NCBI GenBank assembly: GCA_022606425.2
Contig: JAHDVF020000503.1
Coordinates: forward strand, 429,592 to 493,591
From: Lepidostoma basale
Taxonomy: Eukaryota; Arthropoda; Insecta; Trichoptera; Lepidostomatidae
Length of the DNA: 64,000 bases
Reading direction: 5' to 3'
Of the stretch, positions 1-9,304 are shown in pieces. Made by a program: the position numbers and the translations under genes. The notes under the pieces were generated by a model. It had not been told where the DNA came from. It worked only from the letters and a program-made list of their open reading frames with translations, and searched no databases. Each line of letters starts with the position of its first letter. Position 1 is the first letter of the stretch.

Positions 1-164
1 CAATGGTCAGTTTTTATAAAACCAGGATATGTTATGCGGATTTCATTGTTTAGAATCTAGACAAAGTCGTTGTATTATTTTGTTCCTAGATCCACAAAGG
101 GTTTAACCTTATAATTCTTTACGCTAACCTTATAATATAAAATGTTCGTTATACAATTGTAAAT

Positions 165-235
165 GGGGTGGTGTACTATTATACATGTATGGAGCAGAAA
201 CTTGGACCCTTGACGTCAGTACTGACTGATGAAAT
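165..235 (+). mobile_element. LINE reverse transcriptase scrap
   Basis: A short plus-strand frame reads LLYMYGAETWTL, the 'YG.E.W.L' motif found after the reverse transcriptase thumb in many non-LTR elements. Nothing else of the element is preserved, so the family cannot be assigned. Confidence 0.35.
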
Positions 236-279
236 GATTGAATGAATGACTTGTTTTAGAAAAATGATGTAAAACTCCA

Positions 280-495
280 TATTTAATGACGATTTTTTAA
301 TAATTTAATACACTCGTTTTCCACATTACAGTTTATTTTTCTCGACGTGTTTCGATGGCTTTACACCTTCATCATCGATAAAACGATATAAACTATAGTT
401 TGTATCGTTTTTATATCTTGTAAAGCCTTCGAAACGTTTCGAGAAAAATATGCTCAAAAATGAAAAAAAAAAACAGTGTTTTGATTCATAAAAAA
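280..495. repeat. PAL-2 palindromic repeat, decayed hammerhead arms
   Basis: The left arm holds, on the minus strand, a hammerhead-like string (GATGATGAAGG, loop, CC-TCGAAAC, ACGTCGAG) and the right arm repeats it inverted with damage. The outer arms end in AT-rich sequence around CAGTGTTTT. The CUGAUGA box is altered in its first two bases and the GAAAC of the right arm is followed by GTTTC, so neither copy looks active. Better copies lie at 14505 and 19262. Confidence 0.6.
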
Positions 496-704
496 ATCGC
501 CAGGATAGTATTACATTATTATTAGTGTCTGAAACACATATTTACTCCAACTTTCCATTTAACTAAATAATGTATTTTATATTACGCTACTGAAGCTAGT
601 GTAAAAGCGAAACTAGTTGGCTTTAAATATAATAACGATTCCGCGATTAAAATACTAAGTGTTAAAATATTTTGAAAGAAGCTATTACTTGGTGGTTTGA
701 CATA

Positions 705-930
705 TTTAAAATTAGAATTAAACACTTTTAAAACGTTGTATAAAACCACTTTATTTTGAGTCAGGAGCGCCAACCGGTTTCACTCTGTAACGAGCTTTGT
801 CAGGGCTTTACTTAAACTGGTTTGTGTATAGCCCTGTCGAAGCTAGTCACAGAGTGAAACCGGTTGGCGCCCCTGACTCAAAATCAAGTGGTTTATACAA
901 CGTTTTAATGTTTAATTCTAAGTTAAAATA
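705..930. repeat. PAL-8 palindromic repeat
   Basis: The arms, roughly 70 bases each, run inward from AAACGTTGTATAAACCAC to a GAAACCGGTT motif. The minus-strand arm has CTGACAA and the plus-strand arm CTGTCGA where a hammerhead would have CUGANGA. Stem II pairs poorly (CTC/GAG with a bulge). GAAAC is followed by the palindrome ACCGGT. It looks like a degenerate member of the hammerhead-bearing set. Confidence 0.55.
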
Positions 931-959
931 TTTAAAAATTTAAAAATGTGTAAACGCAA

Positions 960-1640
960 AGTGAGTTTATTTTTAATTATGGCCGATCCATAGAGGGCTC
1001 CCTCCGCTCACCCGAAGCTGTTATAGGCGCAGCGGCGCCTTTCGTCAGCTTCACTCGTGCACTCCCTAGGCCCATTCCCCGTCCATGCGGGACTTACGTT
1101 AAAAAATAATAACAATAGCAAAAAAAAAATAGCAAAGTGAGTATTAGAACAACTTGTTGATAACTTTATATACAAAAAGATAGTGATTATAGATCACAGG
1201 TAATCTAAATGGTTGTTTGTGCTTCATGAGCCACCTTCAGGAATAGCACGAAGGGCAGATCGGAAGCAGGAGCAGCGCGGCCACCGTGTTTACCCGTCCG
1301 GCAATAGCTCCGTCTTGCCCGCCTATTTCCGTCCCAGCTCCTCCGAGTTATAATTATTCTTCTGCTTGGACCTTCGCAGGTGCCATCGTCAATGGCTCCA
1401 TGACCCGATGACTCCTGGCTCTCCGAACATATCGTACTACGACACGAATGCCCGACCGCCCCGCCGCGACCGAGCGCGCGTATTTAGGTTGCCCCTAGAC
1501 CATAAAGCGCTCCCAGACACAATAGTTTATTTCTGCCAGACCCTGTGCCAAGTCCTGTGTACTCAAACACGCGAGTCATCATCTCGCGGTGTAAAACTAT
1601 TACTACCGATACCGACTTATTCACAAATCTTTCCTCGCGT
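960..1640. other. GC-richer stretch, no gene recognised
   Basis: Two GC-richer blocks (about 985-1090 and 1240-1640) interrupt AT-rich DNA. All frames are short or arginine-rich, without a convincing splice-site pair or family signature. They may be intronic regulatory or exon remnants of the gene at 1970-3067, but nothing proves it. Confidence 0.3.
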
Positions 1641-1775
1641 CCGCGGTACACTATTATAGAGTGGGTGACAGCTGGGAAATACTGCCAAATGAAAATGCTA
1701 TCTCTACTTGTCTAGTCTCGTTGCCCGTTGCTAGAGAGAGGGTTATCAACGTAAAAGTTGTAGATTGAACAATAA

Positions 1776-1918
1776 TACAATAGTTTTGGAATGTACAATA
1801 GTTTTGGAATGTACAATAGTTTTGGAATGTAAAATAGTTTAAGAATGTACAATAGTTTTGGAATGTACAATAGTTTTGTAATGTACAATAGTTTTGGAAT
1901 GTACAATAGTTTTGGAAT
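1776..1918. repeat. 18-bp minisatellite, 8 units
   Basis: Eight head-to-tail copies of an 18-base unit (TACAATAGTTTTGGAATG and close variants) lie about 50 bases beyond the splice donor at 1969/1970. Units 4 and 6 carry substitutions and the last one is cut short. As 18 is a multiple of three, the array stays open in several frames and makes long false reading frames on the minus strand. Confidence 0.95.
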
Positions 1919-1969
1919 TGATATTCTGGAATATAATATCCATGCATAAGAGACTCGAATTAGACTTAC

Positions 1970-3067
1970 CTGATTTGTAGTCCTTGCAGAACCTTTCCAG
2001 TGATGGTTGGCTTTTTTTCCAGGGGCAGCATAGTGCGGCGGCGGCCTGGAGTGGTGCGTGGGGAGGGAGGGCGGCGGAGGTCCGGGGCCCGAGTAGGGGA
2101 CCGCCGGCTGGTACGGGCTCTTCCATGGCGGGCTTCTCGAATTGTCTTTGCTCGGGGTAGGGGAATGGGTTTGGGGGTGGGAATAGGAATATTCGCTGAG
2201 GGCGTATGGTGGAGGAAGGTCGTCTCGATAGTCCGCCAGCGGTAGGTGCAGGTGGAGGTTGCGCAGGATCGCGCTGTCGCCCGGGAGCACGACCTGCAGC
2301 GTCACATTCGGGTAGGGGATGCCGGAAGACTGCGTCTGGACTCCTTGAGACACGAGCTGCTTGGCCGGAGTGCAGTCCGTGTTCGTGTGGACCGAGGTAT
2401 ATTGTTTGGAGCTGACCGGCCTTCCTGCATCTGGGAGGCATCGGTTCGACCGTTCGGAAGACAATTGACCTATCGTTAACGGAACCGCGTCTTCTGAATT
2501 TAGTTCTATGTCTGCCGAAACATTTTTTTCTTCTGTTTGAATTGTGGTTTCTAAAGTTCTTGTAGCCCCTGGTCCCGCGCATGCGGCGCCGGGGGGCGCG
2601 CGCGGCCCTCCCGCGAGGGGGCCCGAGTGGTTGGCTAATGGCTCGGGAGTCAGGCAGCCCGCGAGCCCGTACTCCGCGCTCGAGCGAGATGAGATATATA
2701 CAGATGACAGCGAGCGCGCTATGGCTCCTGGCTGGGTCCCTGGAGAGAGACGCGAAAGAGGTAACGATTCTGGAATGAAGTGTCGGGGATCGGAGAGGTC
2801 CTCTTCCGACGAGTAGGGGGAGCTTGAGTCTTCCGAGAGAGCGTAGTCTTGGCCTAGTTCCTCCGGCTGGAAGGCAGGAGGGGCCTCGGGTGCGTGTGGA
2901 ATGAAGAGTCGGGAGTCCGGCCGGGCGGGGGGGGGCTGGAGGACTCCGCCGGGGGGGACGGGAAGGGGGCTGGTGGACTCCGCCGGGAGGGATGGTGGCG
3001 CCGGGTGAGCCAGCCCGGCTAGGGGCGGGGGGGAGGGCGGCCCAAGGGGGGCCCGCCGGGCGCGCCC
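1970..3067 (-). CDS. Internal exon of an unidentified proline-rich protein with a PPPY motif
   Basis: One frame is open for 366 codons on the minus strand and ends in phase 0 at a perfect donor, CAG|GTAAGT, at 1970/1969. Composition supports this frame: proline-rich start (residues 1-45), an acidic serine block (about 75-105, QDYALSEDSSS), a polar middle, then LADYRDDLPPPYALSEY near residue 285 and more proline/tyrosine to the end. PPPY is the standard ligand of WW domains. There is no in-frame ATG, so at least one exon lies upstream (higher coordinates). A stop at 3068-3070 limits the exon unless the frame shifts; a T-rich acceptor (TTTGTTGCAG) near 3115 is in the wrong frame, and G/C homopolymers at 2930-2960 could hide a frame error. 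A second frame is also open but arginine-rich, as GC-rich shadow frames are. The family is not recognised. Confidence 0.7.
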
Positions 3068-3070
3068 TCA

Positions 3071-3537
3071 GCCCCCCCTCACCGCGCCCTCTCGCCTGCA
3101 GCCGCCCACATCCTCTGCAACAAACAGACTTCTAAATACAACACCCGACAACTTTATAACAGCAACGAATAAACTAATGTGGAAGTAGTCGACCTTAATC
3201 CAATATTAAATTATTTGATATGTTACTTGATACATTCTTGCATATAAACCATGCTTGAGGGAAAAAAAAAATTGTAATAAATTAAAAAAATATATTAATT
3301 AAATTCGAAAAATCAAAGAAATCTGAGAAAGCTCGTCAAGATATACTTGTATATATTATACTTAAGTGGTTTATCCAGTCGACAATATCACATTTTTAAT
3401 AATATGTTGATTGACTTCACCTTATAATTCTGATAATCGAGATTGACACTTCCCATCTGTTTTACCCTGCGTATTGTGAAAAGCTATCATTCCTATGAAT
3501 AAACATCATATCGTTTGTACTGTAAGAACTTGTACTG
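3071..3537. other. AT-rich DNA, presumed intron or upstream flank
   Basis: A possible minus-strand splice acceptor (TTTGTTGCAG, about 3115-3124) is the only candidate signal. The rest is AT-rich without reading frames or repeats I recognise. Confidence 0.4.
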
Positions 3538-3800
3538 ACGACCTTCGTGGCAGAGTGGTTACGAGCTCTGACTTCCATGCCGAAGGTCCTGGGTTCGATT
3601 CCCGGCGATGGCAGTGTGATTGTCACACTGTCTTTGGTCTGGTGTAGAATTCACGTGACAATAAAATGGCGATAGATTGGCTACCTATCACATGTCACGA
3701 GAATCAATATAATAGCTAAAATATAAAAAAAAAAAAAAAAAATTGTATACTGTAATTGGGTCCAAACGACCAGTTGTGTACACAAAAAAAAAAAAAAAAA
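3538..3800 (+). mobile_element. SINE-1, tRNA-derived, best copy
   Basis: The head resembles a tRNA gene with pol III boxes: A box TGGCAGAGTGG (3548-3558) and B box GGTTCGATTCC (3592-3602). A tRNA-unrelated body follows (GTCACACTGTCTTTGGTCTG, then a segment ending GTCACGAGAATCAA) and then two A-runs separated by about 40 bases. The tRNA part does not close an acceptor stem and continues straight into the body, so this is a SINE rather than a tRNA gene. Other copies: 4750, 23600, 38320, 61750. Confidence 0.9.
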
Positions 3801-3966
3801 ACAACTGCTATAATAATGTTGTATTTTAATAGTTATAATACTGCAACGAAGAATTATAAAAATTATTGAATTGTTTATCCTATTTTATACTATACTGTAA
3901 AAATTATAATTTGAATCTTATGTGATAACAGATAATATAGATTCCGAAAAAGAATAATATAAGATT

Positions 3967-4117
3967 GGGCCGCACGCAATAATATGAGACCATTCTACTG
4001 CAATGACAATATCAATTTAAAATTAAGACGGAGAATGGTCAAGTGCTATATTTGGTCCATATTGCTTAACGGATTAGAGATCTTTAAAGTAAACACAATG
4101 AACCGTATAGAATCAAA
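3967..4117 (+). mobile_element. LINE-E remnant, 5' part
   Basis: The frame reads CNDNINLKLRRRMVKCYIWS, the region after the reverse transcriptase thumb, and stops at TMNRIE where a LINE-C copy is inserted. It resumes at 4331. The minus-strand relative at 15725-16320 shows the same segment uninterrupted. Confidence 0.8.
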
Positions 4118-4330
4118 TCAAATCAAATCAGTTTATTTACTCAAAAGACATTACAAACAGCATAAATGTTTAAGGCCTCTATTGAGTACAGGTAAAATAT
4201 TATACACATACAACATAATAGGTACCAGGAACGCATTAGTGATGGTTCGACATTAGGAAGACAAAATACTTTCCAAAGTCAAGAGTATTTGTCCCCTGAA
4301 CGTACTTTCACTAACATGAACTTTCACTAA
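4118..4330 (-). mobile_element. LINE-C 3' end inserted in LINE-E
   Basis: Minus-strand LINE-C 3' region ending in the (TGATT)n tail typical of this family. It splits the LINE-E codons for NRIE-AFE. TAGAA occurs at both junctions, a plausible target duplication. The end away from the tail carries a duplicated TTTCACTAACATGAA. Confidence 0.8.
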
Positions 4331-4665
4331 CATGAAGTAGAAGCATTTGAATTGTGGCTCCATTGATTGCGCATCCTGTGGACTGATATGCCACCAATAC
4401 TGAGGTATTACGAAAAGCTAGAGCAGAAAGATGACTGTTGTCCAGAACAAAGATTAAAAATATTGAATATTTGTGAGACATACACCGCAATGCTTATGAA
4501 AAAAGGAAAGATAAATGATAGTCACGGTGTGGGAAGACGCAAGATGTCTTAGCTGAGAAACATCAAAGAGCGGACTAGAATGCAGAGGATGGGAGAGTTG
4601 TTACGGCTAACACAGGATAAATAAGCCTACCCCATGTCGCGGGCACCTAAATAGGCTCTTCAAGA
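4331..4665 (+). mobile_element. LINE-E remnant, 3' part
   Basis: Continues the element of 3967-4117 with EAFELW, then the C-terminal tail ending GVGRRKMS and, after a stop, LRNIKERTRMQ. Stops and small indels make it a dead fossil. Confidence 0.75.
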
Positions 4666-4749
4666 TGAAAGATTTCAATCAAATTGAATAATAAATAAAA
4701 ATAGTATTTATTGTTTCTCGAAAAATGATTATTATTATTATTATTATAT

Positions 4750-4982
4750 TTCATTGGTACGCTCTTTACATCATTAAAGCGCGAACTAAATCGATGTAAA
4801 GAACCCATATGATTATCGTGACATGTTATAGGTAGCTAATCTATTGCCATTTTATTGTCACGTGAAATCTAAACCAGACCAATGACAGTGTGACAATCAC
4901 ACTACCATAGCCGGTAATCGAACCCGAGTCCCTCGGTGTGGCAGTTAAAGCATTGACCACTCGGCCACGAAGGTCTTCGATG
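4750..4982 (-). mobile_element. SINE-1 copy
   Basis: Reverse-strand copy covering tRNA-like head (GGCCGAGTGG as A box, GGTTCGATTACC as B box) through body. It lies next to an (ATT)n run. Identity to the copy at 3538 is high enough to follow by eye throughout. Confidence 0.85.
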
Positions 4983-5027
4983 ATGTAAAACTCCATATTA
5001 AATAATTAAATACGAATGAGAATGTCG
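4976..5027. repeat. PAL-3 left arm, split by LINE-G
   Basis: Outer arm of PAL-3 (GATGTAAAACTCCATATTAAA, ACGAATGA). The other part resumes at 5383. GAGAATGTC here and GAAAATGTC there flank the LINE-G copy as a slightly mutated 9-base target duplication. Confidence 0.7.
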
Positions 5028-5382
5028 AAGAATAGTCCCAAACATCTCTTAAGAGTAGCAGAAATGAGAACATTGCGACCTACTGTGGGGAGAACCCTTA
5101 GAGATAGGACACTCAATGAAGAAATTCGCAAATCCTGCAAAATTGAAGACATGGTGAATTGGAGTAGGCAGAAAAGACGATTCTGGAGGGACCACATTGA
5201 GAGAATGGATCCAGCAAGAATTCCTAATATCGTGATGCACGAGACTCTAGAGGGCCGTCGACCACCAGGACGACCACCAAAGCAATGGAAAGTAGGCTGG
5301 TCGTCTTCAGCACAGAAGGAAAGTTGATATCCTGCATGAACAGATCGCAAGATCTACAATCAGAAGAAAAATAAGAAGAAGA
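5028..5382 (+). mobile_element. LINE-G C-terminal remnant
   Basis: An open frame from 5016 to 5327 gives the end of a non-LTR polyprotein: EMRTLRPTVGRTLRDR, then IEDMVNWSRQKRRFWRDHI, ERMDPARIP and GRRPPGRPPKQW. The tail holds a histidine and GRP motif layout shared by LINE-A, -D and -E. It is severely 5'-truncated, with no polymerase core. Copies at 5560, 14012, 19719, 23035, 23825 and 25236. Confidence 0.85.
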
Positions 5383-5470
5383 ACGAAAATGTCTGTTTTC
5401 TAGAAGTTTTATAAAATTTATGGGAATGACACGAATTAGAAGACATTATGATATACTTAGAATCATTAAT
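5383..5470. repeat. PAL-3 continuation
   Basis: Resumes the PAL-3 arm after the LINE-G insertion: GTCTGTTTTCTAGAAGTTTT, then TATGGGAATGACA. The GAAAC core has decayed (GACACGAATTAGAAG). Confidence 0.65.
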
Positions 5471-5559
5471 TAATTTGAAAAATGTAAAATCATAAACACA
5501 AAAATTCTAAATAATTGTTTAAAGACGTTTTTCTTAGAAACAATTTATTTTTAAAACTG

Positions 5560-6130
5560 AAATATCTTTCTGATTCATATAACGTAATTCAGAATATCTC
5601 GGAAGCAAAGTAACCAGCTCTAATAACCTCCCCAGAGAAGTAAGGTCACAGGTAGATAGGGCTGCAGCGGTTGCAGGCTGCCTGAAAGATGTCATATGGA
5701 GAAACAAGGATATGAGGACTGACAGCAAGGTACGCATCTATTAGACCTGTGTGCGACCAATCCTCACATATGGCATTGAATCGAGGGCAGACACTGTCAA
5801 GACAAAAAGCATGCTCAGGACAACCGAGATGAAAACACTCCGCGCTATAGCTGGCAAGGCCCTACGTGATCGAGTTAGGAATACAGCAATCCGAGAAATC
5901 TGCGAGGTCGAAGATGTGGTCAGATGGGGACGTCAAAGACGGCGATACTGGCATCAACACGTAGAAAGGATGAGCTCAAATAGGATACCATACATAGCTC
6001 TCCATGGAACGCCAAACGGACAACGCCAACCCGAAAGACCCCCGAAACGGTGGAGAGAAAGCTGGAGTTCAGCGTTTCAAGAGGACCCGCCTGAAATAAC
6101 AGACTCCTGAGTCTACCAAAAGTGAAGAAG
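5560..6130 (+). mobile_element. LINE-G remnant, longer copy
   Basis: From about 5590 the frame reads LGSKVTSSNNLPREVRSQ, the thumb region where related families have YLG, then after one stop RPILTYGIESRADT and the tail EMKTLRAIAGKALRDR to GQRQPERPPKRWRESW. It reaches further 5' than the neighbour at 5028, still without the catalytic YADD region. Confidence 0.85.
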
Positions 6131-6490
6131 AAATTAGTACTGAAAATGATCCTGGGACCAAGACCCGGTTTTACAGCGTAAACTAGGAGATCCGTACAAT
6201 GACCCAGCAGCCCCTTATAATGAGCTCTATGAGACCCGGTCGCCTAGCATGGATCGGACTCGTATGCCAATCCGGAGAGATTAGAGCAATTAAGACCCTA
6301 TAAACGCCTAGACCAACCGGAGTAAGACCTCTTAGAAGGCCAAGACAGTGCCTAATGGATAATGTTCTGGCTGATCTGCTAAGTTGGGCAAATCAAACTG
6401 CTGGGAGCCAAACGAGAGTATGAAGGAGCTTGGAGGAAAATCATCAAGGATTTAAAACTTTTCAAGAGTTGTATGCCCATAGGAAGGAAG
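6131..6490 (+). mobile_element. LINE-H C-terminal remnant
   Basis: Frame fragments RPGRLAWIGLVCQ, GVRPLRRPRQCLMDNV and KTFQELYAHRKE match the layout of LINE C-terminal tails (the WxGH region, RGRP-like block, and a final helix ending in a stop). Two stops interrupt. Only one copy of this family is clear in the window. Confidence 0.65.
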
Positions 6491-6619
6491 TGAGTTATGT
6501 GAATTGTATTTATTAGCTATATAACCATTATTGTACTCATAAATAGTCATAAAATTCTTTGATTAGTTTCCTTCCTGTATTCTAGGGTTTATTCCTTAAT
6601 TGTTTATTGTCAATAATGT

Positions 6620-6815
6620 TTTCAGCCACATCAATATTCTACTTTTTCTTTTTTATATGCTTTGTATATAAAAAAGAAAAACTTATGTAGAAAAAAATAA
6701 AATGACATAGACATGTTTTGGATAACCAGTCCTTCTTCAGTGAAACATATTATAAAGATACATTTTATATTATTAAATAATAACTGAAAACTGCTAAACA
6801 AAAAAATATAAAAAA
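6620..6815. repeat. PAL-5 palindromic repeat
   Basis: Arms rich in AAAAAGAAAAA flank a minus-strand hammerhead-like core (see 6706-6745). Only the left arm keeps the motif. It abuts PAL-1 at about 6818. Sister copies are at 29910 and 33040. Confidence 0.65.
6706..6745 (-). ncRNA. Hammerhead-like ribozyme, PAL-5 type
   Basis: Minus strand reads CTGAAGA, stem-loop AGGACTGGTTATCC, AAAAC, then ATGTC followed by TATGTC. The first box fits CUGANGA exactly. The GAAA box has changed to AAAA, so activity is doubtful. Confidence 0.55.
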
Positions 6816-6850
6816 TTGTTTTATGTATCACAATTGTATTATTATTTTAC

Positions 6851-6895
6851 GCGACAGCTGTTTCGTCAACCTATGTTGACATCATCAGGTGTTAC
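6851..6895 (-). ncRNA. Hammerhead ribozyme, PAL-1 type, intact core
   Basis: Minus strand: CTGATGA, stem II GTCAAC-ATAG-GTTGAC with all six pairs, GAAAC, palindrome CAGCTG, then TC|GCG as cleavage site (between 6853 and 6852). Every invariant position of a type I minimal hammerhead is present. Stem I (AACAC against GCGTA) is partly paired, with a mismatch. Confidence 0.8.
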
Positions 6896-6915
6896 AATAA
6901 TATATCAAAATATTA

Positions 6916-6963
6916 TTGTAACACCGGATGATGTCAAGATAGATTGACGAAACAGCTGTCGCG
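6916..6963 (+). ncRNA. Hammerhead ribozyme, PAL-1 type, one core change
   Basis: Plus-strand partner of 6851-6895: CGGATGA (U4 changed to G), stem II GTCAA-GATAGA-TTGAC, GAAAC, AGCTGTC|GCG. The change at U4 should weaken cleavage. Confidence 0.65.
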
Positions 6964-7129
6964 TAAAATAAAAATACAAGTGTGATACACAAAACTTTTT
7001 TTTTTAATTTAACAGTTTATAATGTTAAAGTCTCTTCTAGTGTTTCGGTCAAAACAATGAACTATTAAATTTTCATTTAATAATTACCGTATTCTGCTCC
7101 TTAAACTCGGGTATAAAAGCAACAACGCA

Positions 7130-7245
7130 ACAATTTTCGCTACGTTTCATAATGTATAAGAAAAGCGAAACATGTTTTTACCATTGATTATATTAAAAAT
7201 TCTAGAAAACAAAGGGTTTGATTTGTATTCATTAAATTAAAATTG
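7130..7245. repeat. Decayed PAL-3-like repeat
   Basis: GCGAAACATG is followed by a relic of the PAL-3 arm (ATTCTAGAAAACAAAGG). Left of it an inverted TTTCGCTACGTTTCAT remains. No box or stem II survives. Confidence 0.4.
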
Positions 7246-7379
7246 GTCAAAATTCAAGTCCCCCAATATGTGGAAGGGCTTGGATCTTGCCTTGTGATTA
7301 TTTTTTGAGTAAGCGAGTAGGTAATTTATACAAGCTGGGAGCCAATACACAAAAAAAAATTAATTATATAATGGACGCC

Positions 7380-7590
7380 GCATCATAGTATTGGCATAGA
7401 CAAAAATAATTTTCAAAGTCGCGCATCCGTCAATCGGCGGCCCGACGCTCGGCCCGCCCGAGCTTTCCCGAGCACGCCCGAGAGCTTCCGAGCGGCCAGA
7501 CTCCAAGCTGACTGGCGGCTTGCATTCCGAATGCGCGGTTTGAAATAGCGTTTGAAAAAAGAACATTGCTTGCACTATTGTGAGTACAGT
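7380..7590. other. CpG-rich island, function unknown
   Basis: A block with many CG dinucleotides and repeated GCCCGAGC/CCCGAGAGC motifs stands out from the AT-rich surroundings. No frame on either strand resembles a protein. It could be a promoter or untranslated exon. Confidence 0.35.
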
Positions 7591-7599
7591 CACTCCCGA

Positions 7600-8290
7600 C
7601 GCGAATAGAACAAAAATTTCTAGCTTATTTGAACTGCAGACTCCCCAAGGTCACGTGCGCACAACCATTCCATATTTGAATGGGTAAAATTTAAATAAAG
7701 AATTCGGGGAAGGCGCGAACGCTGTTCCCGTGCATTTTTCGTCCCTTCATCTGCATATGTGGGTTATTGGATGGAGTATCAATGCATATCAGATATTATA
7801 CTGACAAAAAATCGGCAATTGTATTTGCGAGGAAAATTTTGTATTTAATTTTTTTGTACGATAATTTTAATGCATAAATCTGTAAAATGTAGACAATTAA
7901 AAGCAAAAAAAATTAATTTAGTAATCAATTTAACCTAAACAAGTTATTATTAACTTTTATTATTTCGTTTATTAAAGAATGCCATGGTGATGATCCGTAA
8001 CAATGTATACAATTTCCAATCGTAAATACATCTTTGCGATTACTAATGCCTGTAAATAGGGTGACCACACGTTAAATAATAAAAAATTAAAAAAACATTG
8101 TAAAAATCATAATTACTGCGGTGCCAAAAAAGTTCTCAGTATTTCAGTGAATGTTTTTTGTTGTGTGTTTATTGTAGAAAATTAATATTATAATTATGAG
8201 TAAAAGCAAAAATCCCCAACTCTTAACAAACATATAAACTCCGCAAAATATAATAACTGACTTTTTACAAATATTAAATATCAGGCATTC
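7600..8290. other. AT-rich DNA, nothing recognised
   Basis: No repeat family, reading frame or RNA gene recognised. 7640-7760 is slightly GC-richer. Confidence 0.4.
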
Positions 8291-8440
8291 TCAAACATTC
8301 TCATTTTCAAAATGCCGTCGCAAGGCGAAACAAATTTGTCACTATTTACATAATTTATATAAATTAAATCCAAGTAAAACTACTAAACAATCGTGTTTCG
8401 TTTTATAAATTAATAATAGATTAGATTTTTACAAAACTAA
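8290..8440. repeat. PAL-3b repeat
   Basis: Plus strand carries ATGCCGTCGCAAGGCGAAAC then AAATTTGTCAC, matching the copy at 11262-11690 and its inverted sister at 29752. Stem II is GCC/GGC and the palindrome after GAAAC is AAATTT. Confidence 0.65.
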
Positions 8441-8489
8441 TCCCTCCACCATCAATATTGTTATAGTGATGCATGAGAATCATTTAAGC

Positions 8490-9006
8490 CACAAATTCTC
8501 AAACGTTTTTGACCCATAGATCCCTCTACTGATTTTTTTTGGTTTGTAGAAGAATCAAATGTTTTTTTTTGTGTTAATATTGATTTTTTTACAATTCATC
8601 TTTAACTATAAGTTTTTTAACTGTAGAAAAGAAGTCTTCATAATATAATAGATGTTAAATTTTATAGTTATACATTTATTAATTAAAACGAACAAAATGC
8701 AAATCCAGCAATTTACACACAAAAAACACAAATCAATATTTTAATGAGAGGGACAATTTTATTTAATATGCATATCTATAATTAGGGAATTTATGTCTAT
8801 GATAAGAAAGTTTAACGTAAATACCTACATAGGTAGTATCTGTGAGGTGGATTTGCCATAATTGCGGGAAGCGAACACTTTGGTGATGGTCTGCCTAAAT
8901 GGGATCCACTTTCGTGGACCCCTAATTTTATTTTTCATCTACGTGGACCCCTTGCAAGTCGAACTCGACCCCCGGGGGTCGATATAGACCACTTTGGGAA
9001 TCACTG
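8490..9006. mobile_element. hAT-type non-autonomous DNA transposon
   Basis: Left end CACAAATTCTCAAACG and right end (inverted) CAGTGATTCCCAAAGTGG match the TIR pattern of hAT elements whose ends face 'gaccc' blocks. ATTTAAGC (8482-8489) and ATCTAAAC (9007-9014) flank it, agreeing at six of eight bases as an aged 8-bp target duplication. The 517-bp interior has no transposase frame. A truncated relative lies at 45553. Confidence 0.75.
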
Positions 9007-9009
9007 ATC

Positions 9010-9304
9010 TAAACCATTCGTGATTATTATTAGACATCTGTAGGCAGCTAATTAAACGGGTAAGTACTATGAAAAGTTCTAGGAAGTCGGGCCGATACGG
9101 TGGACACTGTTCCTAATACTTTGGGATAGTTATTCCTAACAAAATACTTACAATGGGAAGGCACGACATCAGTAATTGACTTCGGGATGGGATTTTACTG
9201 GATTGTAGTACCTCTTAAGAGTCGTCTATAGTCAAAGTAAGAAAGCGCAATAGCTAGCCAATTTCCAGAAAAAAGCCTTAACACTTTTCACGGCTACTTA
9301 TACT
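9010..9304. other. Unassigned sequence
   Basis: Moderate-GC, apparently unique DNA. No frame, repeat or RNA gene recognised. Confidence 0.4.

Larger units (their letters stand above)
6818..7085. repeat. PAL-1 palindromic repeat with a hammerhead on each strand
   Basis: Two arms of about 45 bases around a TATTATTG loop face each other as inverted copies, each containing the PAL-1 ribozyme motif. A family-specific tail (AAAGTTTTTTAATTTAACAG, then TTTCGGTCAAAACAATG and ACTATTAAA) follows the right arm. The tail recurs at 10200, 18893, 49560 and, inverted, at 12722 and 47015. Confidence 0.85.

Noticed and set aside
1366..1659. 97-codon plus-strand frame
   Set aside because: No family features, no splice context, in a GC-richer block where open frames are expected by chance.
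1776..1918. Repeats resembling a CRISPR array
   Set aside because: Units are contiguous 18-mers without spacers, in eukaryotic intron-like DNA. It is a minisatellite.
1839..2582. Second long minus-strand frame over the host exon
   Set aside because: Arginine-rich shadow frame of GC-rich coding sequence; the frame ending in phase 0 at the donor has the balanced composition.
3538..3620. tRNA gene
   Set aside because: A and B boxes are good but the acceptor stem does not close and the sequence runs on into a repeated body; it is a SINE head. The same applies at 21400.
7150..7170. Another hammerhead at GCGAAACATG
   Set aside because: Neither box nor stem II can be found; counted only as a decayed PAL-3-like repeat.
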